From the NCBI GenBank assembly GCA_964402055.1, contig CAYOAV010000002.1:1-64000 (forward strand): a stretch of DNA of 64,000 nt, in the 5' to 3' direction. This DNA is from UMGS363 sp964402055 (lineage in GTDB: Bacteria; Bacillota; Clostridia; Oscillospirales; Ruminococcaceae). Below are positions 41,467 through 50,301 of this stretch, piece after piece. The notes under the pieces are model-generated. The model was not told the DNA's origin. It saw only the letters and a list, made by a program, of their open reading frames with translations, and did not search any database. Numbering within the stretch: position 1 is the stretch's first letter; each line of letters starts with the position of its first letter. The position numbers were made by a program, and so were the translations under genes.

Positions 41467-42421
41467 GTCTATTATTATTACAGGAGGAGCCGGTTTTATC
41501 GGCTCCCATTTTATACGGTATATTATGAAAAAATATCCGAATTATCGTGTTATCTGCGTTGACAAGCTGACATATGCTGGAAATATTGATTTTCTTAAAA
41601 AAGCAGAGAGAGAACCAGGCTTTAGATTTGTTAATGCCGATATATGCGATAAAAAAGCGATTTTCAGGCTTTTTGAAGAAGAAAACCCGAATATTGTAGT
41701 TAATTTTGCGGCAGAAAGTCATGTTGATAGGTCAATTAACGATCCGAGCGTATTTTTGCAAACGAATGTTATAGGAACTGCGGTGCTTCTTGATGCATGC
41801 AGGAAATATGGTATGGTTCGTTTTCATCAGATTTCGACTGATGAGGTTTACGGTGAATTGCCGCTTGAACGTTCGGATATGCTTTTTACAGAGGATATGA
41901 AGCTTTCCCCGAGCAGTCCATACAGTTGTTCAAAAGCGTCAGCGGATATGCTTGTGCTTTCCTATGCAAAAACCTATAGTTTACCTGTTACAATAAGCAG
42001 ATGTTCAAATAATTATGGGGAGCGGCAATTCCCAGAAAAGTTAATACCTCTTATGGCAAATAAAGCAATGAGAAATGAACCAATGCCAATATATGGCGAT
42101 GGGAAAAATGTGCGTGATTGGATATATGTTGAAGATCATTGCTCAGCAGTTGATATGATAATACATAATGGCAGGTTAGGTGAGATATACAATATCGGAG
42201 GAGGGAACGAGCTTTGCAATATTGATATTGTAAGGCATATTTTAAAGTATTTTGGCAGACAGGAGCAGCTTATTACCTTTGTTGAGGACAGATTGGGTCA
42301 CGACAGGCGATATGCGGTTAATACTGATAAAATCAGAAATGAGCTTGACTGGCGGCCTAAAACTGATTTTGAATATGGTCTTAGAAAAACGCTTAAATGG
42401 TATAGTATAAATAGAAAGTAA
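41456..42421 (+). CDS. rfbB: dTDP-glucose 4,6-dehydratase
   Basis: Converts dTDP-glucose to dTDP-4-keto-6-deoxyglucose on the route to dTDP-rhamnose and other surface sugars. The 321-residue short-chain dehydrogenase has GGAGFIGS (NAD-binding), NFAAESHVDRSI, STDEVYG with the Thr-Asp-Glu catalytic set, YSCSKASAD (YxxxK) and RCSNNYGERQFPEKLIP. The start at 41456 follows GAGGTG inside the end of the GTPase-nuclease gene. The other rfb genes (rfbA, C, D) are not nearby. Confidence 0.95.
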   Translation: MKNKSIIITGGAGFIGSHFIRYIMKKYPNYRVICVDKLTYAGNIDFLKKAEREPGFRFVNADICDKKAIFRLFEEENPNIVVNFAAESHVDRSINDPSVFLQTNVIGTAVLLDACRKYGMVRFHQISTDEVYGELPLERSDMLFTEDMKLSPSSPYSCSKASADMLVLSYAKTYSLPVTISRCSNNYGERQFPEKLIPLMANKAMRNEPMPIYGDGKNVRDWIYVEDHCSAVDMIIHNGRLGEIYNIGGGNELCNIDIVRHILKYFGRQEQLITFVEDRLGHDRRYAVNTDKIRNELDWRPKTDFEYGLRKTLKWYSINRK

Positions 42422-42433
42422 GAGGTATATAAT

Positions 42434-43000
42434 ATGAAAAAACAGATAAGTGCATTGGAAATTTCCAAAAATGCGATTTCGAGAATTGTAAAACAGGGTG
42501 ATATTTGCATTGACGCAACGGCAGGACGAGGCTTTGATACAGCTTTTCTATGCGATTTGGTTGGAGCCAGAGGAAAGGTTATAGCCTTTGATATACAGCA
42601 GAGTGCTATCAAAAGCACCTCGGAGTTGCTTTCGGAGAAGGGCTTGTCAGATCGAGCAGAGTTAATTCTCGGCAGTCATACGGATATTGATAAATATGCA
42701 GAGCCTGAAAGCGTTTCTTGCATAACATTTAATTTTGGTTGGTTACCAGGAGGAGATCATAATGTGCATACTGTAAAAAGCTCAAGCTTAGAGGCAGTAA
42801 AAAAATCACTTTCACTTATTAAAGATGGAGGTCTTATTTCTATGATTATTTATTATGGCAGGGAAAATGGTTTTGAAGAAAGAGATGCTTTGCTTCAATA
42901 TGTTAAGTCGATAGACAGCACAAAATATACAGTTATTACGGTTGATTTTTCGAATAGAATCAATTGTTATCCTATACCTGTGTTTATCTATAAAGGATGA
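42434..43000 (+). CDS. mnmM: tRNA mnm5s2U methyltransferase (YtqB/MnmM family)
   Basis: A 188-residue class I SAM methyltransferase. DATAGRGFDTAFLCDLVG is the SAM loop, AFDIQQSAI the acidic ribose-binding turn, and FNFGWLPGGDHNVHT the family signature of YtqB proteins, formerly called rRNA methylases and shown in B. subtilis to make the last methyl transfer to the wobble uridine modification mnm5s2U. AGAGGTATATA precedes ATG 42434. It lies 12 bp after rfbB. Confidence 0.9.
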   Translation: MKKQISALEISKNAISRIVKQGDICIDATAGRGFDTAFLCDLVGARGKVIAFDIQQSAIKSTSELLSEKGLSDRAELILGSHTDIDKYAEPESVSCITFNFGWLPGGDHNVHTVKSSSLEAVKKSLSLIKDGGLISMIIYYGRENGFEERDALLQYVKSIDSTKYTVITVDFSNRINCYPIPVFIYKG

Positions 43001-43251
43001 AATGGGCGTTTATGACTATGACGTGTATAATTAAAGGTCGAAAATGACGGTATAGCTTAAAAAAATAGCGGCTGTAGTCATATAAAGTGTATTAATGCTG
43101 TTTTATATGTTTTTATGAGATAATTTTTATAGAGATTAGTAGATTAAAGAATTCTGTTTTATTGAGATTTTGAGATTAGAGAAAATTCAAGGATTTTTAT
43201 GATTGAAAAATAATTGAGAGAAGATAATTCATGTATATGGAGGTAAAAATT
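43001..43251. other. Intergenic region before the XRE gene
   Basis: AT-rich DNA of 251 bp. No clear terminator for mnmM and no strong promoter could be picked out. No coding frame is supported. Confidence 0.5.
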
Positions 43252-43581
43252 ATGGCGCTTCGTATTCGAACTATGCGAGAGGATAAAGATCTCACGCAGA
43301 AAAATCTTGCCAATTATCTTGGTTGTACACAGCAGACGTATTCGAGGTACGAAACAGGAGAGCTTGAGCCTTCATTAACGGTTTTAATTAAGCTTGGTGT
43401 TTTTTATAATGCGAGTATCGATTATATAATTGGACTTACTGACGATAGACTCCAGAATTGGAGTACTGCTGCTCTTGAAAATAATAATGCATATGAACTT
43501 GAAAGAAAACGTGATATTGAACTTAGTATGCCTAAAGCTAAAAGGGGAAGAAAACCAAAGAATCCTGTTGATGATAAATAA
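43252..43581 (+). CDS. Small XRE-family regulator with a basic tail
   Basis: A 109-residue DNA-binding protein. The Cro/C1-type helix-turn-helix lies at about 3-60 (ALRIRTMREDKDLTQKNLANYLGCT, then TYSRYETGELEPSLTVLIKLG). The C-terminal tail (KAKRGRKPKNP) carries an AT-hook-like RGRKP core, which could add minor-groove contacts. ATG 43252 follows GGAGG; a start at 43231 lies before that site. It stands alone and its targets are unknown. A terminator follows. Confidence 0.88.
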   Translation: MALRIRTMREDKDLTQKNLANYLGCTQQTYSRYETGELEPSLTVLIKLGVFYNASIDYIIGLTDDRLQNWSTAALENNNAYELERKRDIELSMPKAKRGRKPKNPVDDK

Positions 43582-43584
43582 TAA

Positions 43585-43619
43585 AAAATGGCTGAATTGA
43601 ATCATCAGCCATTTTTTTA
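43585..43619 (+). terminator. Terminator after the XRE gene
   Basis: AAAATGGCTGA (43585-43595) pairs with TCAGCCATTTT (43605-43615), then seven T. Confidence 0.92.
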
Positions 43620-43630
43620 TTTAATGTCTG

Positions 43631-43693
43631 CTCAACAACCGAAAAAGTGCGTAGAAGCTTTGCTTCGGAGTACTTTTTCGGTTGTTGGGTGCA
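43631..43693. repeat. Dispersed hairpin element, family 1 copy B
   Basis: Perfect 16-bp arms CAACAACCGAAAAAGT (43633-43648) and ACTTTTTCGGTTGTTG (43672-43687) enclose 23 nt with an inner GAAGC-TTT-GCTTC hairpin. It is nearly the same as the element at 20946-21012, in the same orientation. Confidence 0.88.
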
Positions 43694-43711
43694 AGGCAGT
43701 TATTGAGTACA

Positions 43712-43742
43712 TAAAAAAATCGCCGACCTGAAAGCCGACGAT
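43712..43742 (-). terminator. Terminator after glyQS
   Basis: On the minus strand a 9-bp stem with G-U pairs (ATCGTCGGC with GTCGGCGAT, loop TTTCAG; plus 43719-43742) followed by seven T. Confidence 0.8.
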
Positions 43743-43757
43743 ATTTTTTTATTCATT

Positions 43758-45131
43758 TTAGAATTCAAGCTTTTTTTCGAGATAAGCTGTAAGCTCTTCG
43801 ATTTTTACACGTTCCTGTTCCATTGTGTCACGGTCACGAACGGTAACACAGCCATCCTTTTCAAGCGTGTCAAAGTCGTATGTGATGCAGAATGGAGTTC
43901 CAATCTCATCCTGACGACGGTAACGTTTACCGATTTGTCCAGCTTCATCATATTCAACATTGAACTTCTTGGAAAGCATGGAATAAACCTCCAAAGCAGG
44001 TTCTTTAAGCTTCTTTGTAAGAGGAAGAATGGCAGCCTTTACAGGTGCAAGGGCAGGGTGGAGGTGCATAACAGTTCTTACATCGCCCTCACCAATCGTT
44101 TCTTCATCATAAGCGTCGCAAACAATTGTAAGGAAAAGACGTTCAACACCAAGTGATGGCTCAATAACATATGGAATATACTTTGAATTATCATCAGGAT
44201 CAAAATATTCAAGAGATTTTCCGCTTTCGTTCTGATGCTGAGTAAGGTCATAATCAGTTCTGTCAGCTATGCCCCAAAGCTCGCCCCAGCCGAACGGGAA
44301 CTTATATTCAAAGTCAGTAGTTGCTTTAGAATAGAAGCAAAGCTCTTTGGGATCATGATCTCTCAAGCGGAGATTTTCTTCCTTGATTCCGAGACTAAGA
44401 AGCCAGTTTTTACAATGACTTCTCCAATAATCGAACCATTCAAGGTCTGTACCTGGTTTACAGAAGAATTCAAGCTCCATTTGTTCAAATTCGCGTACAC
44501 GGAAAATAAAGTTACCAGGAGTAATCTCATTTCTGAAGGATTTACCTATCTGACCAACGCCGAAGGGAACTTTTTTTCTTGTTGTGCGCTGAATATTTGC
44601 AAAGTTTACAAAAATACCCTGTGCAGTTTCAGGACGAAGATAAATTTCGGATTTAGAATCTTCTGTAACACCCTGAAAAGTCTTGAACATAAGATTAAAC
44701 TGACGGATATCGGTAAAATCCTGCTTGCCACAACTTGGGCATTTGATACCCTTTTCGTTGATATAATTAATAAGCTGTTCATTTGACCAGCCACCTGTAT
44801 TTGTGCCGTCAAAATCCTCGATAAGCTTGTCTGCACGGTGACGTGTTTTGCAAGACTTACAGTCCATAAGAGGATCGGAAAAGCCGCCGAGGTGACCTGA
44901 AGCGACCCAAGTCTGAGGGTTCATAAGTATTGCTGAATCAAGTCCTACATTATATGGACTTTCCTGAACAAATTTTTTCCACCAAGCTTTTTTGATGTTA
45001 TTTTTAAGTTCAACGCCGAGAGGGCCGTAATCCCAAGTATTTGCAAGTCCTCCATAAATTTCCGAACCCGGATATACAAAGCCTCTGCCTTTACAGAGAG
45101 CAACGATTTTGTCCATTGATTTTTCTGCCAT
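43758..45131 (-). CDS. glyQS: Glycine--tRNA ligase, single-chain (alpha2) type
   Basis: Charges tRNA-Gly. This is the homodimeric class II form found in many Gram-positives, archaea and eukaryotes, not the two-gene GlyQ/GlyS type. The 457-residue product has CKGRGFVYPGSEIYGGLANTWDYGPLG, a zinc-ribbon insertion (CKSCKTRH and CPSCG), RPETAQGIFVNFANI, motif 2 FRNEITPGNFIFRVREFEQME and motif 3 GVERLFLTI. ATG 45131 follows AAGGTGG; the longer frame to 45197 lies in promoter DNA. It is a single-gene unit; no T-box leader fits the short spacer. Confidence 0.97.
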   Translation of the reverse strand: MAEKSMDKIVALCKGRGFVYPGSEIYGGLANTWDYGPLGVELKNNIKKAWWKKFVQESPYNVGLDSAILMNPQTWVASGHLGGFSDPLMDCKSCKTRHRADKLIEDFDGTNTGGWSNEQLINYINEKGIKCPSCGKQDFTDIRQFNLMFKTFQGVTEDSKSEIYLRPETAQGIFVNFANIQRTTRKKVPFGVGQIGKSFRNEITPGNFIFRVREFEQMELEFFCKPGTDLEWFDYWRSHCKNWLLSLGIKEENLRLRDHDPKELCFYSKATTDFEYKFPFGWGELWGIADRTDYDLTQHQNESGKSLEYFDPDDNSKYIPYVIEPSLGVERLFLTIVCDAYDEETIGEGDVRTVMHLHPALAPVKAAILPLTKKLKEPALEVYSMLSKKFNVEYDEAGQIGKRYRRQDEIGTPFCITYDFDTLEKDGCVTVRDRDTMEQERVKIEELTAYLEKKLEF

Positions 45132-45168
45132 TTCAATAAACCACCTTATCATAAATAATACTAATTCT

Positions 45169-45197
45169 ATTATAGAACAAAAAGACAATATTGTCAA
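45169..45197 (-). promoter_or_regulatory. Promoter of glyQS
   Basis: On the minus strand, TTGACA (plus 45192-45197) and TATAAT (plus 45169-45174), 17-nt spacer. Confidence 0.9.
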
Positions 45198-45206
45198 GAA
45201 TTTTCC

Positions 45207-45240
45207 AAAAAAAATGAGCGGAATCGCAATGAAACCGCTC
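45207..45240 (-). terminator. Terminator after secF
   Basis: GAGCGG (plus 45216-45221) pairs with CCGCTC (45235-45240); the minus strand then runs into a T tract of about eight. Confidence 0.8.
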
Positions 45241-45248
45241 TTTTTATA

Positions 45249-46193
45249 TTATGCTTTTTTTACTTTTTTGGAAGGACTTCTTTTTTCTTCAAGGTATGCC
45301 CAAAGCACGGGTGCAAGGCATACAGAGGAGTATGTGCCTGCGATCATTCCGATCATAACAGGGAGTGAGAATGAAATAATCGATGTTACACCATAAACTG
45401 CGGCAACTATTGTAACGGAAAGCATTGCAACAACTGTTGTAACAGATGTATTTATCGAACGTGTAAGGCTTTGATTTACACTCATATTCACGATTTCATT
45501 TCTTGACATCTTTTTACTATAAAGCTTGTTGTTTTCACGAATTCTGTCGTAGATAACGATTGTATTATTGATTGAATAACCGAGAATTGTAAGAACAACA
45601 GCCATAAAGTTTGCGTTTATGCTCATACCACAGACAATAAATGTTCCGTAGCAGATGATACAGTCGTGAAGAAGTGTACTTACAGCACAGATACCAGCAA
45701 GCCAACCGCCGATATGCTTGAAACGGACTGCAATATAAATGATAAGGACAATTGCTGAAAGAATTACAGCAACTATACACTTAAGGAAGAACTCACGTCC
45801 AGATGAAGCGGAAACATCTGATGATTCAATAAGCTCAACAGCATTTTCAGCGTATTTATCTGAAAGAGAATTGGTAAGCTCAAACTGCTTATCAGAAGAA
45901 ATACTTTCAGTTGAAGTAAGGGAAAGCTGAATGTTACTTCTTCCGGAAGAAAAGTCAACTCCAGTTGTATACTGTACACCTGATATTCCAAGAATGCTCT
46001 TAGCGTCGTCTGCGAAATCATCACAATTAAGATCACCATCATAAACGTATGTTATAATGGTACCGCCCTTGAACTGGATATCCAGATCTGCACCGAAAAT
46101 AAATGTTGAAATAATCGAGAAAACAACAAGTACAATAGATATTGTGAAGAAAAGCTTTCTCTTTGATATGAAGTCAAAGTTAAATTTATGCAT
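45249..46193 (-). CDS. secF: Protein translocase subunit SecF
   Basis: SecF works with SecD to pull exported proteins through SecYEG using the ion gradient. The 314-residue protein has a first membrane helix, a periplasmic-type loop (about 35-135), and five more helices with the family blocks FTVEITI-free core GGWLAGICAVSTLLHDCIICYG, ANFMAVVLTILGYSINNTIVIYDRIREN and the matching SecD-like motif. ATG 46193 follows GGAGG and overlaps the end of secD by 8 bp. SecD and SecF are separate here, whereas they are fused in Bacillus. Confidence 0.95.
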   Translation of the reverse strand: MHKFNFDFISKRKLFFTISIVLVVFSIISTFIFGADLDIQFKGGTIITYVYDGDLNCDDFADDAKSILGISGVQYTTGVDFSSGRSNIQLSLTSTESISSDKQFELTNSLSDKYAENAVELIESSDVSASSGREFFLKCIVAVILSAIVLIIYIAVRFKHIGGWLAGICAVSTLLHDCIICYGTFIVCGMSINANFMAVVLTILGYSINNTIVIYDRIRENNKLYSKKMSRNEIVNMSVNQSLTRSINTSVTTVVAMLSVTIVAAVYGVTSIISFSLPVMIGMIAGTYSSVCLAPVLWAYLEEKRSPSKKVKKA

Positions 46194-47595
46194 TTTTCTT
46201 ACCTCCATAAAGTACAGGATTTCTCATAGCTTTGAACTTTGAGAGGGAAGAGAGCATCAGCCTTGAACAGAATACACCAAAGAAAAGATTGAGAATTACA
46301 CCAGAAAGAAGTGTAAATCCAAATGAATAAATAGTACCTGCTGTTGAAGGACCGAACATAAAGAATGCAAAGTGAAGAAGCTTAGAGAACGCACTGTCAG
46401 GAGTACCAAAAGCACCCATAAGAATTATAGCAACAAGCACCATTGTAACGTTACCATCGAGAATAGCGGTAAATGCGGTTTTGAAGCCTGATTCTATAGC
46501 ACCGTCAAGCGTTTTTCCGTTATAAAGCTCTTCCTTAACTCGTTCCGAGGTGATAACGTTTGCGTCAACACCCATTCCGACTGCAAGGATAATACCTGCA
46601 ATACCTGGTATTGTAAGGATAGAACCATTCATAAAGCCGAAATAACCCGATACGAATGCAAGCGTGCCAGCAACCTGTCCGATAAGTGCAATAACTGCAA
46701 CAAAACCTGGCAGTCTGTAAATTGCAATCATATAAATTGCAATAAATGCAAATGCGATTATGCCTGCAACAACCATTGCTTCAAGAGCACCTGAACCAAG
46801 GCTTGGGGAAATCGTTGAGAAGCTCGCTGTAACAAGCTTGAAGGGGAGAGCGCCTGAGTTTATCTTGTCGGCAAGTGCTTTTGAGCTGTCTGCGTCAAAG
46901 CTACCACTGATCTGTGCCTGTCCATCAGTAATTACAGCACTTACTGTTGGAGCAGATATACAGGTATCATCCATCCAGATGGAAATAACACCCTGTTCCT
47001 GATAAAGCTTTGCGGTTGCTTCTGCAAATTTTTCCTTGCCTGAATCTGTAAGGTTAAGACTTACTATATATTCGCCTGCACTATCGCCGCTGTTATAATA
47101 AGCTCTGTAGGCTTCCTGAATATCAGAACCTACGAGTATTACATTATCAGCAGTAACACCTGTTGGTGCGCCAAGCTCGTCAACCTCATAGCCCTCTCTG
47201 AATGTAAGCTCAGCTGTTTCGCCAAGTTCCTTTACAGCAGCCTCCGGATCAAAGTCAGCCTCGCCTTCCTTCCAAGGGAATCTTACAATGATACGGCTGT
47301 TGTCGTAATCAATGTAGCATTCATAGTCGGTGATACCAAGGTTTACCATTCTCTGAACGATAACCTCCTTAGCCGCATCCATATTAGCGTCAGTAGCTTC
47401 TACATCCTCTGGTGGGGTAAAAGTAACGTCAACGCCGCCTTTGATGTCAATACCAAAGCGGATATTGTCAATACCCTTGATATACACCTTACTCATATCT
47501 CCGTAATATGTGCTGAAGCCGAAGAATACGGAAAGTGCAAAAAGCACGATCAACAGCAATATAACGAAGAAGACAGGTTTTTTTACCTTTCTCAC
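46186..47595 (-). CDS. secD: Protein translocase subunit SecD
   Basis: The 469-residue partner of SecF. It has an N-terminal helix (about 6-26), GIDIKGGVDVTF, the large extracytoplasmic P1 region (about 45-280), and five more helices with GFVAVIALIGQVAGTLAF, GIILAVGMGVDANVI and SERVKEELYNG. The start is GTG 47595 (MRKVKKPVFF), directly after AGGAGGTC; the longer frame from 47637 runs through the ribosome-binding site and is rejected. The leader holds an inverted repeat, listed separately. Confidence 0.95.
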   Translation of the reverse strand: MRKVKKPVFFVILLLIVLFALSVFFGFSTYYGDMSKVYIKGIDNIRFGIDIKGGVDVTFTPPEDVEATDANMDAAKEVIVQRMVNLGITDYECYIDYDNSRIIVRFPWKEGEADFDPEAAVKELGETAELTFREGYEVDELGAPTGVTADNVILVGSDIQEAYRAYYNSGDSAGEYIVSLNLTDSGKEKFAEATAKLYQEQGVISIWMDDTCISAPTVSAVITDGQAQISGSFDADSSKALADKINSGALPFKLVTASFSTISPSLGSGALEAMVVAGIIAFAFIAIYMIAIYRLPGFVAVIALIGQVAGTLAFVSGYFGFMNGSILTIPGIAGIILAVGMGVDANVITSERVKEELYNGKTLDGAIESGFKTAFTAILDGNVTMVLVAIILMGAFGTPDSAFSKLLHFAFFMFGPSTAGTIYSFGFTLLSGVILNLFFGVFCSRLMLSSLSKFKAMRNPVLYGGKKNA

Positions 47596-47612
47596 GTTTT
47601 GACCTCCTATAT

Positions 47613-47634
47613 TGTCGGAAATACTTGTCCGACA
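47613..47634 (-). promoter_or_regulatory. Inverted repeat in the secD leader
   Basis: TGTCGGA and TCCGACA, perfect 7-bp arms with an 8-bp spacer, between the transcription start (about 47642) and the ribosome-binding site. It could be an operator or an RNA hairpin. Confidence 0.5.
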
Positions 47635-47648
47635 CAAATTATCGTTTT

Positions 47649-47677
47649 ATTATAACATTTTTTTGAATAATTGTCAA
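47649..47677 (-). promoter_or_regulatory. Promoter of secD-secF
   Basis: On the minus strand, TTGACA (plus 47672-47677) and TATAAT (plus 47649-47654), 17-nt spacer. Confidence 0.9.
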
Positions 47678-47698
47678 TATTGTTTTTGCGATATAACA

Positions 47699-48712
47699 TC
47701 AAATAGTGAAAAATCTTTGAGAAACGGAGAAAGCTTCATTTTTAGCAAGCTCAATATAGCCGCTTCTTTCAGGAGATATTTCAAGATTTGGAGCATTTAC
47801 CTGTGCAGTCATAGGCTCGGGGCAGAAATAATTCTTGAAGCCTCTGTCATTCCATATTATCCAGAATTTATAGCCGTCATCTACCTCGTAACAAAGACGC
47901 TTGCCACTTTCGGTGTCTGTCATTACACAGCCATGAAAATCCTTTCCGTTAAGTTCAGTTGTCCCACCTGTATACATATCATTGCATATATCCGACAGTA
48001 CAGGGCATTTTGTGCCGTTGACATATTCCTTATCGTAATTGTTAAGGTTAAGCTGTCTGCCGTTAGGAAGCCAGCGTTTTTTGTTAAATTGCAATTTTTT
48101 ATCAGCAGGTATCTGTAAACGGATATTTTCAAGCTTACCATTATCAACGAATGGAGCATTTATAGTTGTATGCGTAGCAATTGATACAGGCATCATTTTA
48201 TTATCCGAATTATTTGTAAGCTTAATAGTATGCTTCAAACCATCAGAGGAAAGTTCAATTGTTATTTCCACTGTAAATTTTATTGGGAAACAATTAAAGA
48301 AAAAGTCATTTTCATCATATGTATAGGTTGTTGTGACATATGAATGCTGACTGTCAAAGTGTAAATCCTTTACCTTATGAACCCTTTTATGGAGAAAGCC
48401 GTGAAGATGATTTTTAAACCTTTCCTCGTTTACGGGAAGGTTATAAACAGCATCAGAGGTTTTGATAACACCACCGTCAAAGCGGTTAGGTAAATAAAGC
48501 GTAGGCAACCCCCAAATTTCGGGAGCTTTCATAAATTCCGAAATCGTAAGCTCATCGGAATATCTGAAAATTTCCATATGCTTTTCTTCATCACGGAAAC
48601 GAATAACATTTGAACCAAGAGAGGGGAGTACGATTGCGTGATATCTGCCGAACTTAAGCTCAACAGCCTCTACCCCTTTAAATTGAATTTTTTTTGCACT
48701 ATATTCTGACAT
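47699..48712 (-). CDS. Aldose 1-epimerase-like (galactose mutarotase fold) protein
   Basis: A 337-residue beta-rich protein of the aldose-epimerase superfamily: YHAIVLPSLGSNVIRF at the start, PNRFDGGVI, the conserved NHLHGFLHK histidine site, SIATHTTINAPF and CPEPMTAQVNAPN with the carboxylate region. It probably mutarotates or binds a hexose or a modified sugar; the substrate is unknown. ATG 48712 follows AAAGGGTG. It is the last gene of the run that begins at thyA, 19 bp after the radical SAM gene. Confidence 0.88.
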   Translation of the reverse strand: MSEYSAKKIQFKGVEAVELKFGRYHAIVLPSLGSNVIRFRDEEKHMEIFRYSDELTISEFMKAPEIWGLPTLYLPNRFDGGVIKTSDAVYNLPVNEERFKNHLHGFLHKRVHKVKDLHFDSQHSYVTTTYTYDENDFFFNCFPIKFTVEITIELSSDGLKHTIKLTNNSDNKMMPVSIATHTTINAPFVDNGKLENIRLQIPADKKLQFNKKRWLPNGRQLNLNNYDKEYVNGTKCPVLSDICNDMYTGGTTELNGKDFHGCVMTDTESGKRLCYEVDDGYKFWIIWNDRGFKNYFCPEPMTAQVNAPNLEISPERSGYIELAKNEAFSVSQRFFTI

Positions 48713-48731
48713 AAAAAAACACCCTTTCATT

Positions 48732-49340
48732 CTATGATTCATATACTCTTACTCTCAAAGGTATTCCCATACTCATCGAAAGAGCCTTTGCACGGCTGAT
48801 ATCCTCGGGAGATATGACATCAACGACTGTGAATACCGTCTGCGGCAGATATGCCTTGCAGTCTGAAGCAAAGGATAGCATTGCGTCAAAAGCGTCATCC
48901 CATTTAGGATTTGTTACCTCATTATATTTTTCCTTGCAGTATGAGTTAAGAGAAATAGACACGATATCAACTGCACCCTGCAAAAGCTTTGCAGTCGGTA
49001 TTCCGTGAATTTTATCACCAAGACCGTTAGTATTGAGCCTTACGGTAACATTATAATTTGCTTTGACAAATTCACCGATAGCTATAACCTCATTGACACG
49101 CATCATCGGCTCGCCGTAGCCGCAGAATACAACCTCTTTATATTTAGTCATATCTGTTTTTTCAAAAGCCGCTTTAATTTCGTCAAGAGATGGTTCGTGT
49201 TCAAGCCAAAGGCTGTCGCTTCCATATGCACCGTCGCCGTTTTTCCTTATGCAAAAGGTGCAATTGCAAGGACATCTGTTGGTGATATTGATGTAAAGCT
49301 TACCTTCAACCTCGTAGAGAATATTCATTCTTTTTTTCAT
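48732..49340 (-). CDS. Radical SAM protein (TatD-linked type, short)
   Basis: A 202-residue radical SAM enzyme with CPCNCTFC (CxxxCxxC for the [4Fe-4S] cluster) near residue 24, VVFCGYGEPMM, VRLNTNGLG and SISLNSYCKEKYNEV. The text fits the group called TatD family-associated radical SAM, which is found beside or fused to TatD nucleases; no tatD is in this window. The reaction is unknown. The ribosome-binding site is weak. It is coupled to nadC upstream (12 bp) and the epimerase-like gene downstream. Confidence 0.88.
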   Translation of the reverse strand: MKKRMNILYEVEGKLYINITNRCPCNCTFCIRKNGDGAYGSDSLWLEHEPSLDEIKAAFEKTDMTKYKEVVFCGYGEPMMRVNEVIAIGEFVKANYNVTVRLNTNGLGDKIHGIPTAKLLQGAVDIVSISLNSYCKEKYNEVTNPKWDDAFDAMLSFASDCKAYLPQTVFTVVDVISPEDISRAKALSMSMGIPLRVRVYES

Positions 49341-49352
49341 TATTAAATAACC

Positions 49353-50195
49353 TTATTTCTTATCAATTTTAAGAGAAATATCGAAAGCCTTAACCGAATG
49401 CGTCAAAGCTCCGACTGATACGATGTCAACACCTGTTGCGGCAACCTCTGCCATATTTTCAAGAGTAACGTTGCCCGATGCTTCAAGAACAGCCTTTCCG
49501 TCAGCTATTTCAACGCATTTTTTCATCTGCTCGCAGGTCATATTATCAAGCATAATAACGTCTGCGTTGCAGGAAAGAGCCTCACGAAGCTCGTCTTCAT
49601 TTCTGACTTCGACTTCAATTTTTATCATATGACCGATTTTTGAACGGAGAGCTTCAACAGCCTTTGTGATGCTTCCGTAAGCGTCAATATGATTATCCTT
49701 GAGCATAGCCGCATCGGATAGGTTATATCTGTGATTTTTACCGCCTCCGACTGTTACAGCATACTTTTCAATTGCACGAAGTCCGGGGAGAGTTTTTCTT
49801 GTTTCTGTAACGTGTGCATTAGTTCCCTTGCAGCATTCAGCGTATTTAGCTGTTTCACTTGCAATTCCAGACATATGCTGGAGGATATTGAGAGCAGTTC
49901 GTTCAGCTTTGAGTATAGCCTTGGTTTTTCCTGTAACAACGGCAATAACATCGCCCTTGTTAACCTTGCCGCCGTCCTTTATATTAATCTGAACGCTAAT
50001 ATCCTTGTCAAGTATTTCAAAAACACGGATAGCGATATCAATTCCGCAGAGAACACCACTTGCTTTTGCAACGAAGTGAGCGGTTGAAACATCCTCATCG
50101 TCAAGAAGATAGTCAGTTGCAACGTCAACGTAGTTTATATCCTCACGCAATGCACGTTCTATGATTTCATCTGTAATAAATTGTGGTAAATTCAT
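49353..50195 (-). CDS. nadC: Nicotinate-nucleotide pyrophosphorylase (carboxylating)
   Basis: Quinolinate phosphoribosyltransferase, which joins quinolinate and PRPP to give nicotinate mononucleotide in de novo NAD synthesis. The 280-residue product has EDINYVDVATDYL, AERTALNILQHMSGIAS, TRKTLPGLRAIEKYAVTVGG, HRYNLSDAAMLKDNHI and EVEVRNEDEL, all typical. AAGGAG precedes ATG 50195. nadA lies 10 kb away and nadB is not present in the window. Confidence 0.97.
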   Translation of the reverse strand: MNLPQFITDEIIERALREDINYVDVATDYLLDDEDVSTAHFVAKASGVLCGIDIAIRVFEILDKDISVQINIKDGGKVNKGDVIAVVTGKTKAILKAERTALNILQHMSGIASETAKYAECCKGTNAHVTETRKTLPGLRAIEKYAVTVGGGKNHRYNLSDAAMLKDNHIDAYGSITKAVEALRSKIGHMIKIEVEVRNEDELREALSCNADVIMLDNMTCEQMKKCVEIADGKAVLEASGNVTLENMAEVAATGVDIVSVGALTHSVKAFDISLKIDKK

Positions 50196-50301
50196 TTATT
50201 AATACTCCTTTTTACGGTAAAATCGGTTTATTTTCAATGTTTTTGAAATTTCTGTGTCCGAACTGTTTAACGTTAAATCAACTAAGTAACAAAAAATGCT
50301 G

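Noticed and set aside
45132..45248. T-box leader upstream of glyQS
   Set aside because: The promoter leaves a leader of only about 30 nt, far too short for a T-box.
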